Part shown: positions 24,079 to 35,320 of the stretch, piece after piece
Numbering within the stretch: the first letter of the stretch is position 1
Layout of the letters: each line of letters begins with the position of its first letter
DNA from: Anniella stebbinsi
Lineage: Eukaryota; Chordata; Lepidosauria; Squamata; Anniellidae
Reading direction: 5' to 3'
NCBI GenBank assembly: GCA_029215795.1
Contig: JARDYH010000001.1
Span: 228,993,654-229,057,653, forward strand
Length of the DNA stretch: 64,000 nucleotides
Translations under genes and position numbers: made by a program
The notes under the pieces: generated by a model
Databases searched by the model: none
What the model was told of the DNA's origin: nothing
What the model saw: only the letters and a program-made list of their open reading frames with translations

Positions 24079-24467
24079 TGTTACAGTAAATAATCGGAGT
24101 CCAATCCAAAGTTACAGGTCCAAACAGATAGCCTTTATTTGCTAGCAATGCCAGCCTGGAATCGTTCCACAGACTGACCCCCCTTAATGGGTGAAGCAAC
24201 TTGATATACATTTCACACAACAGGATGATGCGCGCGCAACATAACGTTATGGTAGCCTAGGTGTTGCCTTATATGGTCTGGAATGGTCTGTTACTTCTTA
24301 CTAGGCCAGGTCACATGGTCTGTGGTCTGCTGCCTGCATGCAGTTACAACAGCATAGAAGCTACTTATAAGAGACAAGGAGAGGGACAATAAAAAAAATC
24401 ATTGTTAGGAGGACAATTAGGTTAAGGCCATACAAAATGGAGTCAGTTAGGTTCAAGTTCCTTCTCA
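24079..24467 (-). repeat. 3' LTR of the provirus
   Basis: 389 bp, TG...CA ends (plus strand TGTTACAG...CCTTCTCA). On the minus strand a TATAAG box lies at 24365-24370 and an AATAAA signal at 24134-24139, giving the order U3-R-U5. It is identical to the 5' LTR except at 24284 (T here, C at 29767); on the proviral strand this is G in the 5' LTR and A in the 3' LTR, within a CpG. Confidence 0.98.
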
Positions 24468-24478
24468 TTCCCCCCTTT
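24468..24478 (-). other. polypurine tract
   Basis: On the minus strand AAAGGGGGGAA directly precedes the 3' LTR, the expected primer for plus-strand DNA synthesis. Confidence 0.9.
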
Positions 24479-24490
24479 GAAACTCTTTTG

Positions 24491-26200
24491 TTAATTACTA
24501 AGGAGTTTCACTATCTTCATCTGCCATCGGACAGGGCAGTAATCGCGCAAAGCCATTAGGTGGACAGCTGTGCGCCGGTCTGCTATCTGTTCCACCATGC
24601 TTCGAAAACTCTGTAACAATAAAGGCATTAAACAGGGCAAGAGGATACAAACCAAGAGTTCTACAATAACCATCGCTATTATCTCTTTCAGTCTTCCTAT
24701 CTATGTGAACCAGGATCTCAGTTTTTCTGCCTATTCAAATCTTTTCCAAGTCTGTACAGGAACATGAGCAAGCTTAGTCATTTTACTGGTGATCTCTTCA
24801 ATAACTTTTCTATTATCATCAATATGCAGACAACAATTAGTGAGATTAAATTTTCCACACACACCGCCTTCAGTAGCAAGCAAGTAGTCAAGAGCCAAGA
24901 GCCAAGCGGTTCTGATACACAGCATTTCGCAGTTAGGTCTGGGTTTTGGATAGGACATTCAGTACTCTTGCAGTTTCATTGGTTATTAGTTCTAGAACTG
25001 CTTGCAAACGTATGATTCTGTTAAGCATATAAATGGGGGTTCTGTACCCTGACATTCTATCTTGTGCCCAGGTGGCTGGGCCATAATACTGAACAATCTT
25101 CTCAGGGGGCCACTCATCATCTTTCCAGTCCCCAATTTTAACATTAGGGGATATGCTGCGCTTGTTGTACGCTGGGTGGCCCAGACGCACACTTTCTGAC
25201 AAGGGAACCAGAAAGAAAGAGGGGCGGATCTCTCTTAGGGTGCAAGTGGCTGCCCAGGGCTCAGGGAATTCAGAATGAGCATACTGCCCACAGATCCAGT
25301 ACAATCCCTTGGGGGCCGGCCAATTAGAGCTCTGACTTTGGGTGGTGTTTATTCGGGACTGGAGACTCGCTGGCCACAACTGATTGTTGGGAATTACGGA
25401 CTGGTTTGGCCAGTAGGAGATTTCGGAGCCATTCAGGGTGGTGAGTGATTCACAGGGGGTTTCTCTAATCTTGGGGGCTGATGGATGCAGGCGCTGGAGG
25501 CACTACTGACTCACAACGGTGTCCCCTAACATCTACTGACTGTGAGGATTTGGCTCATTATACGGCTGGCTGACATTCAATTCAGCTGCCTCCCATGGCC
25601 ACTGGTCCCCCAATTGGGTACCTCTGCATACATAACAGTTACTGACATTGAGGGAGCTAACAACAGTCTCAGCAAAGGTGAAAAATTACTAAATTACATC
25701 TCTGGGCGGTGCAGGGACTTAGAACTGGAACTTTGGTGAGGCGGGCATGTGGATTCTCTCGTGTTCTTTTTCTCACGTGGCCCATCATACACAATTCTAA
25801 TAGGGACATTCATTGTAGTACTGTCCCCTGTCCACTGGGGCCTCTGACCTCGAGACTCCACTGGGCAGGGGCCTCCTTCGGGTTGAAACAGGTGATGGCT
25901 CTGTCTTGTATGCAGGCAGAGTAAGTGACGTTCTGAAAAGTGCACGGTTGCACTTTGCTCTTACACTGGAGCCTACTCTGATAAATGAGCATCTGTTTGA
26001 TCTGGTTATGCAATTTGACAGTCTGAATACATGACTGACAGGGAGTGACATCACTAGAGGCCGGGATTAATAAGGGCATTGATACTGAAAGTCTTTCAGG
26101 AGTCTTCGGGCGGTGTCCACTTCCTCTATCCGGGATGGGAAGGGATGCAGCGCCCCCAGTCACTTCGCTCCCTCGGGCACCGGCCCTGGGGAGGCTTCTC
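24491..26200 (-). pseudogene. env: env remnant (SU and TM), broken
   Basis: Envelope glycoprotein relic. Surface-subunit pieces lie at about 26160-25400 (Cys-rich, e.g. NVTYSACIQDRAITCFNPKE). The 148-codon frame 25379-24933 covers the SU C-terminus ([21 protein letters not shown]) and the start of the transmembrane subunit ([20 protein letters not shown]). After a 7-bp tandem duplication (24891-24904) that shifts the frame, 24958-24731 carries the disulphide loop [18 protein letters not shown], a C-x7-CC spacing. A hydrophobic anchor (VIVELLVCILLPCLMPLLL) is at about 24670-24612, ending 24 bp before the LTR. Several frame changes and stops make it non-functional. The receptor is unknown. Confidence 0.9.
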
Positions 26201-27960
26201 CCATCGTGTCCAGCGACGTAGGCAATTTCTCCAGCATCATTTTCAGTCGGTGTTGCTTAGCAACTTGCCATTGGTCTGTATGGACAGCTGCTGCTGCTTT
26301 CACACGGTTCCAATGGATCCAGATGGGGTTCTTTTAACTTTTAAGGCAGTAGGAATAATCAGTAAAACTGTGGAGGGGCCATCCCAAGTTTTTCTTAAAA
26401 GATTTTTCTTATAACTTTTGACATGTACTTGATCCCTGGGCTTAATAGATCAGTTCATAAGGGGTCAGTCTATTAGTCCTTGGTGTGCAGCGCATATGGA
26501 GCAAGGCAACGGGCAGCAAGGGACTTCTGTTTGAAAGGCTGCTCTGTTGTCACTGTTTATCTGCCTGGACATCTAATAAGTGCTTTGTCACTTCTTTTGA
26601 ACTTCTGCTTTTGCAGGCCAGCCTTCCACCCAGCCAGAGAACCAGCAGCTGGTGGCATATCTGTTAAGTCTAATTGAACAACTTGGAAGGGACGGCTGGG
26701 ACTGGCCCTTTTCTTGGGTTGTTTTTTACACATATGATGCATCTTCTGGAAATGTCTGCGCAGAGGCTTGCCAGCTTACACGGTTTTCTCAATGAGGTGG
26801 CGGAGAGCTTCTTTGCTTAAATGGCATTGGTGATGCATCTTCTGGAAAACAGATGTTCTGGCCAGACTTCTGAGTACCCAGATTCGGTCATCTGGGAGGA
26901 CATTAATTCTGGCTGAGGGCTTCCTTCTTTTCTTCTTCATTTTAAGGCACATTTCTGGTGAAAGGATGTGGTTTCAGTGTGATACGCTGACAGGAAACGG
27001 GCTTCGCTGCAGTTTCCTTTTTGATCTCGCTCTGCAGTAGATAACAGCTCTGGTTTCTAAACAGCTTGGAGGAGCTTCTGCTGTAGAATGGGTTTTTCTC
27101 AGCAATCAAGAATCCTCGCTCTCGGACTTGGACAATCAGGTATGACAAAACTGCTTCTCTTTTGCGTTACTAGTTCTGCTTTCTGGGCAGACGCCTGGGG
27201 GCAGGGACTCTGTCAGTAGAATCTCATTTTCAGTGACTACTGCGTAGTCAGAGTATCTGGTTTCATTTCGGACAAAACTTCTTCCTTCTGTAAACAGGGC
27301 GACGCTTCCAGGAATTGGAGTGTCTTTAAAATCAGGTTGACTGGAATGCACGGTTTCCATAATCTCCTGGCAATCAAGGACAGTGTTTTCAGGCAGAGGC
27401 ATTAAAGTAGCAGGGTTTAGAGTTCTTTCTTTATGGCCTCAGTCAGGAGCAGGCATGCAGCAGCAATGCAGTGAAGACAGCCGGGCCATCCACGACTGAC
27501 AGAATCGGTGTTCTTACTTAGGTAAGCAACAGGGCGGTTCCAGGAGCCTATACGTTGGGTCAGGACTCCGACAGGAGTTCCTTTTATTTCATCTACATAC
27601 AAGTGAAAGGGCTTGCTGATATCAGGCAGTCCTAGGGCTGGGGGGCTGGTAAGGGCAATCTTCAGGTCTCGGAGGCTGTGGGTGGCTTCTGTTGTCCACT
27701 CGAGCGGGGCTGACTCAGGTAGGTTGGTTTTCAGGAGTTCATAGAGGGGCTGTGTCAAGGCTGCATAATTCAGGATTCAGATGGGACAATAGCCGGCCAT
27801 GCCGAGGAAAACTCTGAGTTCCTTTTTGCTGCTGGGCTGTGGTACGCAGTTGATGGCTTGGGTTCGGCTGGAACTTAGGAGGCGTGTGTTTTTTCTTGAT
27901 GATGAACCCCAGATATGTGACTTCTTGACTACAAATTTGTGAATCTCATGGATTTTCTGC
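26200..27960 (-). pseudogene. pol: pol remnant (RT end, RNase H, integrase parts), broken
   Basis: In minus-strand order: an RT fragment with VTYLGFIIKKK, a frameshift in an A-run near 27890, then KKELRVFLGMAGYC, a TGA stop at 27776-27774, and the RT connection (TQPLYELLKTNLPESAPLEW, PVAYLSKNTDSVSRG). RNase H follows with a FTEGRSFVRN segment, where the first catalytic acidic position is Glu. The integrase N-terminal zinc-binding region (FQKMHHQCHLSKEALRHLIE, HHMCKK) runs to VQLDLTDMP near 26660. Most of the integrase core is absent; LTPYELIY and a GPSTVLLIIPTALKVK segment mark its C-terminal part. No protease and no RT YxDD motif are present. Confidence 0.92.
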
Positions 27961-28884
27961 ATGTTCATCATTGTACGCCTGTCTTTCTTGATGGCATTAA
28001 TAAATGCTTGCTGGTAATCACGCTGATGTCTGCGTCCTTCTGTAGTCTGTATGTTCCATTGAGGGTCTAATCTTGGGGCATAGGCGGTGTTGCTCTGGTT
28101 GGGGTTGGGGATGCCTCCTCTCTGGCCCCGTTCTGTGGCTGCATTTTCGAGATTAGCCTGGGTCTGTAGTCTCTGTTCAGTTGTCAGGAGATATCCCATT
28201 AATTGTTGGATATCAGTCCAGGTTGGATTATGGGCAGTTATTACATCCTCAATTATGTCTACAAACTTCTCGGGCTCTTCTTCATAGGAGGGCCCGTGGT
28301 TCTTCCAGTTCAGGAGTTCAAGAGCTCAGTTCAATTCAGGCAGTTCAGTTCGGGAATTCAGGAATTCAGTTCTGGAATTCAGTAGGAGAGGGGACGTAGG
28401 TCTGGTACGTGGACACATTCGTGGCAGGGTCGGTGACGGCAGGAACAATGGTGGGCTTGGGACATCGGAGAGGGAGCCAGGATGTCTGGTCCGGACCTAG
28501 GGACGTCTGGGACATCAGGAGGTGGCAGTCACAGGAGCCTTGCGTCTTGGGGTCTTTTTTACTTGGTTCATCATAATAAGGGCTGCATCTTCGGTCAACT
28601 TTTCGTGCCTATGGTGGGGGGTGTTTGGCTACTTTCAACTAGCTCTCTGTGCATGGATTGTCCTCTGAACTGAGGGCCCCCCCTTTCTATGATGGCAAGG
28701 TTCTAAACTCGGGAATTATAGGGGTCAGAGGAAGTACCTTGGGGGGGCAATTTTACAAGGGGTCCTAGAGCGGGTCAGTCATAATAACATTTTCCATAGC
28801 ATCTACATTGCACTTAGTCTGATCAAAAACTTTACTGAAATGCTTAATCATCAAGTTCAGTGGGGTCGAAAAACCTCCCTCCAT
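27960..28884 (-). pseudogene. gag: gag remnant (matrix, p12-like, capsid start)
   Basis: Begins at ATG 28884-28882 with MEGGFSTPLNLMIKHFSKVF, the matrix start of gammaretroviral Gag, but with Glu at position 2, so the usual Gly2 myristoylation signal is disturbed. The frame stops at 28765. Proline-rich p12-like sequence continues in other frames to about 28390. A GAATTCAG-rich stretch (28306-28385) then precedes capsid sequence LMGYLLTTEQRLQTQANLEN and TTEGRRHQRDYQQAFINAI (about 28200-28000). The rest of capsid and all nucleocapsid are missing, joined directly to RT. Non-functional. Confidence 0.88.
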
Positions 28885-29541
28885 CCTTTTCCTGACTATA
28901 CACAATATAATCAACCAGACAGACAATACACAGCAGGGAAGATTGACAGGGAACCGTCTGACTGTAGGAATTGGGGGAGTCAGACGGCTGATACAGAGGA
29001 ATACAGTCTCTTCACTACCAGCCCACGCTGCCGGCAATTCAAGACACCCAGAGGCGTCCCAGGGCTACTGCCCAACGGTCAGCAATGGAAATCAGGCAGT
29101 CATACACACATCAGACATCCAGGACGACACCCGTCCTCCCAGACCTCCCAGTTCAAAGAAACAGAAACAGTCTACCATTACGGGGGGTTAATCAGACCCC
29201 CCCTTCGACTCAGAGGAGTCGGTCACCTCTATGGGGGTTGATTAGACCCCCCTTCGGCTGATACAGAACAGAATAGGAAGCTTCCCCTTATACTTGCCTG
29301 GTTCAGATGTCCCAGCGCTGGGCAGAAGGGTATCTGCACTGAACTTCCGCTCGGTCCGTTTTTGTTCCGCGCTGTCCCCGGACCTGCCGCAGAACCTATA
29401 TGGGCACCAGCTAAAGGCTGGAGGCGCGCTCCCAAGGAGGACCACAGCCGGCCGGGGGCCGCGGGGAACCAAGCGGAAGCGGGGGAAATCTCCCTGGTAG
29501 GGTTCTCCGATTATCAGGCGGGTCTCCCAGTAAGGGATGGC
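28885..29541 (-). other. proviral 5' leader
   Basis: Untranslated region between PBS and gag. It includes two similar segments, plus-strand GGTTAATCAGACCCCCCCTT (from 29187) and GGTTGATTAGACCCCCCTTC (from 29236), suggesting an internal duplication. Packaging signals would be expected here but cannot be identified by eye. Confidence 0.7.
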
Positions 29542-29559
29542 TTCCCGGCCAATGCACCA
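29542..29559 (-). other. primer binding site, tRNA-Gly(GCC)
   Basis: On the minus strand TGGTGCATTGGCCGGGAA, the complement of the tRNA-Gly(GCC) 3' end including CCA, 18 of 18 bases. It starts two bases inside the 5' LTR, as expected. Confidence 0.93.
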
Positions 29560-29616
29560 AATGTTACAGTAAATAATCGGAGTCCAATCCAAAGTTACAG
29601 GTCCAAACAGATAGCC

Positions 29617-29622
29617 TTTATT
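29617..29622 (-). terminator. LTR polyadenylation signal
   Basis: AATAAA on the minus strand within GCAAATAAAGGC, downstream of the TATA box and before U5, as in retroviral LTRs. The copy in the 3' LTR (24134-24139) would be the used one. Confidence 0.75.
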
Positions 29623-29847
29623 TGCTAGCAATGCCAGCCTGGAATCGTTCCACAGACTGACCCCCCTTAATGGGTGAAGCAACTTGATATACATTTCACA
29701 CAACAGGATGATGCGCGCGCAACATAACGTTATGGTAGCCTAGGTGTTGCCTTATATGGTCTGGAACGGTCTGTTACTTCTTACTAGGCCAGGTCACATG
29801 GTCTGTGGTCTGCTGCCTGCATGCAGTTACAACAGCATAGAAGCTAC

Positions 29848-29853
29848 TTATAA
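29848..29853 (-). promoter_or_regulatory. LTR TATA box
   Basis: CTTATAAGTAG on the minus strand, about 100 bp inside the U3 end; the equivalent site is 24365-24370 in the 3' LTR. Confidence 0.65.
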
Positions 29854-29954
29854 GAGACAAGGAGAGGGACAATAAAAAAAATCATTGTTAGGAGGACAAT
29901 TAGGTTAAGGCCATACAAAATGGAGTCAGTTAGGTTCAAGTTCCTTCTCAAGGC

Positions 29955-32013
29955 AAGTGAACAACATTCTACTTTTAAAATGGGGGGGGGGGGGGAGCCC
30001 ACTGGAAGTACTGAGAGAATTTTTGTTCAAAATAAAAACATTAGAATATTGCTTGCCAAAACTGATGCTAAGCTTCTAACTACTTTCATATAAATGATAC
30101 AGCAAGAAAGAGAAACTCCACTTGTCAACATATTTTCCTAAACAATTCATGTGTGGACTAGGCTGTCAAGAATCTCAGATGCTCCTGAGAGAGCCCAACC
30201 CTCCGTTAGTAAAAAGCTGAAAGCACAGACTGAAATGCATGCATTTCACAATGAGCAAAGCAAAAAAAAAAAACCCAAAAACAAAACAGGAGATCAGTAT
30301 GCCAACCTTTGACACTTCCCAGTGACAATACAATAGCCAGAAGGCTAGAATTTACAAGAGATTTGTGGACAATGTACTTAGCCAGGGAAATCTTTAAAAT
30401 CCTGTGAATGCTGATCGAGGTTTTCAGAGAAAGTTTGTGTTATGCAATTTAATAAGATTAACAGTGCAATCCTAGGCATGTTTTCTCAGAAGAAAGTCCA
30501 ATTCATTGTGTTAGGTGAGGCTTTGAAAAAACAATTTCATTCATCATTTCTCTCTCCCTCAACATTACCTGTGCATGCATGGATATACTCTTAAGCTGTA
30601 ATTGACTATTGGACCGTCAAAGGGAAGCTTTTAGCAAGATGTTTTAATCGGCCATTCTGGTCAGTTATTTCTTCTAGTTCAAAGATGTCTGGAATTTCCC
30701 TCCATGTACAGTAGAAGAAATAACAGCTATCCAAGCACTGAAGCCATGCATGGATTTGGGATATTTTTAATCAGCAACATTCACTCCACCATCAGAAGTC
30801 TCTCACTCACTGAGTGGTCATTTTCCTGAACATTTCATGTGTTAGTCCTTAATTGGAATGCACAGTTTGGGAATATCAATATTGCAAAGTCAAAATGTCT
30901 TATAAAGCAGCTTTTTAAAAACTGCTTCCAAAACTTGCAGGCAGACTTATCAAGATAGATTTGTCGAGCCTTATCTATGATAGCAACACAGCTCTAATTA
31001 AAAACACACACTCGATGTTTCCATAACTAAAAATAAATCCAAGTAGCTACCATGATTTGTCCTCACAGTTGATTTGAGGCTACTTTCACATTTAATGTTT
31101 TTATACACATCCTTTTCAAATGGATTCTACTCCTGAAACCACAACCATGGTATGTTTTGCATTAACTACTCACCACTTTTGCTTCCATATTCAAAGTTTG
31201 ATTTGGTTTTAGTTCCTACTGTGTGAATGGGTAATGTGTGCAGACAGGAGAAAGTGTGCACACGGACAGAGTTGTTTTGAATGTTTTTATGCACCCAAAT
31301 ATATGCCTGAACAAGGAAGCTGCACTTTGATTGAAAACAACACTTCTGTGTCCATACAAGAATTGTCAGTTTTCTCTTCTGGTGGCAATCAGATAAGTCA
31401 GTCTCAGAAGTCTCCTTTTCTTCAAGGGGGGCTTCTCAAGTGGCCAGAGAGATCCAGTAGGATGTGGAGCTGAGAACAATCTTGCTGCATCAAAGACTGG
31501 ACACAGCTTTTTGAAGCCTGGCTATTCATCTATTTGATTTTCTTTGCAATTCTATGCTCACCTAGAAGAAAGCCCCAGAGAACTCAGTGAAACATATTTC
31601 TGAGGAGATATATTAGAATGGCATTGACAAGGCATTAGCAGAGGCAATCAATTATAGTAAATCAACAATTATCTTCTTCTCATTCTTCTTCGTCTCCCCC
31701 CACCCCATTTATACCCCATCTCTAAATACTGTGATGGCTGCTAAACCTATTAAATCCTGCTCCATCTGGGATTACATCATCTGCTCTGGGCAGTGGCTCA
31801 GGTGAGGAGGCATGATATGGGATGGGCAACTGTTGAGCAGTTTTAGTATTACAGCCAGCACCACTGGTAATAGCCCAGGACTTGCAGTGATTTCTGGAGC
31901 GCAGATAATGATCTTGCAGTTAGACTACTGACAAGTTTACCCCAGCACTGGCTTAGCACAACTGGCAGGGTTTTACAGCAAGGCAGGAGGATCCTTTTGG
32001 AAACTCCACTTCC
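29955..32013. other. no recognised feature
   Basis: A poly-G run is at 29983-29996 and a decayed AGTAAGTCC-type repeat at 30462-30515. The rest is unique-looking and free of recognisable transposons. Confidence 0.5.
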
Positions 32014-32252
32014 TCACGTGCTGCATCTGTTGTTGTTTTTAAAGTCGCTGGCTTCTTCTAGGAAGTGAGGGCATTTGAATGAGGAGCCGGTTGGGGAATG
32101 CTCTCCAGGGCCTCTGTGCTCACTGAAGGAGTCCAAGGTGCTCTCCTTGGCATCAGAGGGCAACTGTGCCTCATGGGGGTTGAGGAAATCCAAGGTTGGA
32201 GGGTTCCACTTGTGAGGGTCTGGGTACTGGTTCTGGCACCTTCTCAGAGTCA
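32014..32252 (-). other. candidate terminal coding exon
   Basis: An uninterrupted minus-strand frame of about 79 codons runs from 32250 to a TGA at 32016-32014, with balanced hydrophilic composition (for example YPDPHKWNPPTLDFLNPHEA). It has no ATG start, but a plausible 3' splice site lies just before it: a CTGAC branch-like motif, TTTCTTGTGTCAG, then exon from 32252. I do not recognise the protein. It could be the last exon of an unknown gene, a pseudogene fragment or chance. Confidence 0.25.
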
Positions 32253-33230
32253 CTGACACAAGAAATCACAGTGTCAGAAAGCTCTTGGTTTCAGTCCATG
32301 ACAGGTCAATTCTATCACTATGGCATAGATTTTTCCTCCCATATATCAAGCCACAGTGTGCAACCATCAGAGAGCAGGAGCAAATGAGTGCATGCGTATA
32401 GTCCAAGAAACATGAAAAAACAATTCCCACACTTTCATTTGCTCCCAAGGTAAATTGTTCTTAATGTATAATACTGTCTAATAGCCAATTTATGAGATAG
32501 TTAAGACATCTCTAAGGTAGCATTCACTTTTTTAAAAAAAGTGTGTTCAAGTAACCCCAAATTTTGCTCAAAGAAAAGCTGGCTGCAATAACCAAGATAC
32601 ACACTGCAAATTAAGCAAATTAATGTGTTTTGCATGATTTATTCTGGTTCTGTAAATCATGGAAGAGACATGGAGCTGAAAGTTCTATTGAGTTTCCTCT
32701 GGCTTTGGGCTTAGTAGATGCTAGCACATTTCCAAACCTATCTTTATAGCCTTAAGAACTAGAAACTTGTTTTTTGTGTGATTGTTTACAGAAGCAAGAA
32801 CTTCAGGGTGTCTGAATTCTCTTTCTAATGCCGAAGTGTGTGTGTGTGTGTGTGTGTTTTCTACTCTTGCATGGAATACATACCAACCTACACATATATC
32901 TCTCCATTACTCATTTCATGATTGGCTGTAGGGTTAGGTAACTCCATAGCCTAGGGTAGTTTACAATGTAATAATAAAATGCAATAAAGTCTATAACTTA
33001 CTTTTCCTGTCAAGCATCCCAAAGGCGCTGTACAAACAAGATTTAAAAGATAAGAGTTTTATGAGGAGTCTGTGCAGCTGACAGAAGAAAAACAGTGGAA
33101 GGTAACATTGGTGATATATTATTTTAAGACAAGATACCTAATTATTTTTGTAGGTGCTCAAAGTCTATTTTAAGTGCCTAATTTGTAAGACCAACCACCA
33201 AGGAACAGCAATTACCAACAATATTATTTC

Positions 33231-33269
<39 letters not shown>

Positions 33270-34429
33270 ATATGTGTGTGTCAAGAGGTGCATGTGGAAG
33301 AAACAACTTAAGACCCTAAGGCTAAAAAATAACTCTTCATCAGTAGGCCTAGTTGAGTCTCAGAGGATAGAGGGGCAGGAAAGAAAGATGGCTTAGTTGC
33401 TAGATGGGCAAAAGCAGGATGAATTGATTGCATTAAAAGAAAATGACACTTCAAGGGCAGTCAGGTTGGTATGTCGGGTGAATACTGAAAAGTTTTTATT
33501 TCAGAATTAACTTTAGAAAATTTTGAAACATTCACTGGGGAATCAATGTGTACAACAGCAGCATAAGATAAATGCAGTGCCCCAATAAAAATTTCTTAAA
33601 ATGATCTTTTCTGTCCATTCTGGAACCACAAGTCACCTATTCAGTGCACATGTGGATATATCAAATACTGTTGATAATTCTACAAGCAAGCATGCTACAA
33701 AAATATACCACGTTTTATTTTAAATCTTTAAGGAATTAATTATATGAAGCCGTTTTGACAGGATTCCAATCAAATATGACTGATTAAGGATGGGAACTCA
33801 AGCAGGCAGATCTATCCATGGCCAATTTTTCTTGAGGAAATGAAAGCTAATATATAATAGCCACGGCTGAGATGGTTCTCCTGGCTAGGAGCCACAAAGA
33901 GAAAGAAAGTGGGTCAATTAAGTGCACTTCAGGTATCTTTCAGACAGTATAGCGATCACTTCTCATCTAATTAAGAGTGATTGTGGCACAAATGACACTT
34001 GAGGCATGTTGATTTGTTTCCTTCATGAAACACAGTTATTTTAGTGCTCTGATATATAACTGCTGACACGCCACTGTAGACCTTAGGAGACATGTTAAAA
34101 AAAAACTGCCTTCATCCTCCTGAAAATCCCTTAGGCCAGTGAGGGCTGGCTCCAGGTTTGAAGGAAACTTTGGCAAAGTGCCCACTGGTGGGTTGCCTCG
34201 ATTGATGGACACTCATCCACAGGCTTACCTAACAGCAGCAAGACCCATTTAAATCTCCAACAATGCCCCTGTGCAGTGCTATGTCAGGGGCATTGTGGGA
34301 ACACCCAATGGAAGCCAGCCATTACTGTCACGAGGCCCAAGTGGCCCAGAGAACGTATCCATACTTATGGGTTCTACTAGGCCCTGCTAACTGTCTGATG
34401 CCGGACCTGTACTTCTTAAACTATTATCT
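32253..34429. other. microsatellites and unassigned, possibly conserved noncoding DNA
   Basis: (GT)n at 32836-32857 and (CA)n at 33234-33264. The part 33690-34090 lacks repeats and has several TAATTA/TTAATT and TCAATTAAG motifs, which resembles vertebrate noncoding enhancers; this is only an impression. Confidence 0.4.
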
Positions 34430-34599
34430 GAAGTAGGGATGGGTGAGAATTTGAATCAGTTTGGTTTTGATAAATATTTACAAAAATTTGCAACATTTTC
34501 CATATTCAGGAGGGAAAGAGTTTGATGTTTAAATAATTCAAATGTGGGAGAAACTGAAACTGACAGATTTATTTGAATGCTTTGCTCTGAAAAGTCTGG

Positions 34600-35111
34600 G
34601 GCCTAATCTACACCTGTCAGTTATCCCAGGGTCAGCTCAAGGTCGTCCCTGTGCATCCAAATGATGCAAAGGGGATCCTGAGGTCAACTGGGGATGACCT
34701 CTCAGTTGTCCCGGGATAACTGGGACCGCGGTTTTCCTGATTTTTCCCATGGTCCCGGGACAACCCAAGGACTGTGGGCAGTGTGGCAAGCACTCCAGGG
34801 TCCTCCCTCCTCCCCGCGAGTAGCGGGGCTCTTCAAACATGCACCGAGCTGTATGGGGATGCTCTTTGCCCATCGGGTGGGGGCAGCATTTTCGCCATCC
34901 CTGGGATGGCTCTCGGCATGTTGGGGCCCCAGATCGCGGCCCCACACTTCTGCAATGCAGGGGGAAAACAAACGCCACTCCAGGAACATCCCTCTTGACT
35001 TCCGTGATGATGCACTGGTGTTTAGACCCAGGGGGACAATCCTGGAAGCAGGTAAGCCCGGGATCCTCCCCCCCCCCCCATCCCGGAAGGCCTCAAGGTG
35101 TAAATGAGGCC
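34600..35111. mobile_element. MITE with GGCCTAATCTACACC ends
   Basis: Left end GGCCTAATCTACACCT and right end AGGTGTAAATGAGGCC form a 16-bp TIR with two mismatches. A possible 3-bp duplication TGG lies at 34597-34599 and 35112-35114. Internal short palindromes are built on GGGGATGACC, CCCGGGATAACTGGG and GGTCCCGGGACAACCC. It shares structure with 13811-14889. A poly-C run is at 35069-35080. Frames across it on both strands are artefacts of the GC-rich interior. Confidence 0.65.
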
Positions 35112-35320
35112 TGGGTTTGAATCCATGTGTATTTATCCAGGTTAGTTCTGAATTAAGGTTTCCACCTCTTCTTTTTTTTATCAGTTCATCTATGATCTGT
35201 ATCCAACACTGTCATTCCACAAACTTAAATAGCACCAGTGGAGCACCGCTGAATCTTTCCATTGTGCGCATATAGCATGATAGCCCATTGAAAATCTGCA
35301 ACCTTAGAGTTACCTAACCC

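Larger units (their letters stand above)
24079..29950 (-). mobile_element. full-length defective gammaretrovirus-like provirus
   Basis: 5872 bp in minus orientation: 5' LTR at right (29562-29950), PBS, leader, gag, pol, env, PPT, 3' LTR at left (24079-24467). The host duplication AGGC (24075-24078, 29951-29954) is intact; 4 bp is typical of gammaretroviruses. It is shorter than the 8-9 kb of complete relatives because much of gag-pol is deleted. All genes contain stops or frameshifts. The LTRs differ at one of 389 positions, so insertion is recent. It cannot encode functional proteins and would need proteins supplied by another copy. Confidence 0.97.
29562..29950 (-). repeat. 5' LTR of the provirus
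   Basis: 389 bp, same structure as the 3' LTR. Transcription would run leftward. The right flank AGGC (29951-29954) is the target duplication. Confidence 0.98.

Noticed and set aside
24079..29950. Plus-strand frames within the provirus
   Set aside because: They are antisense shadows of gag, pol and env; PBS, PPT and coding remnants all agree on minus orientation.
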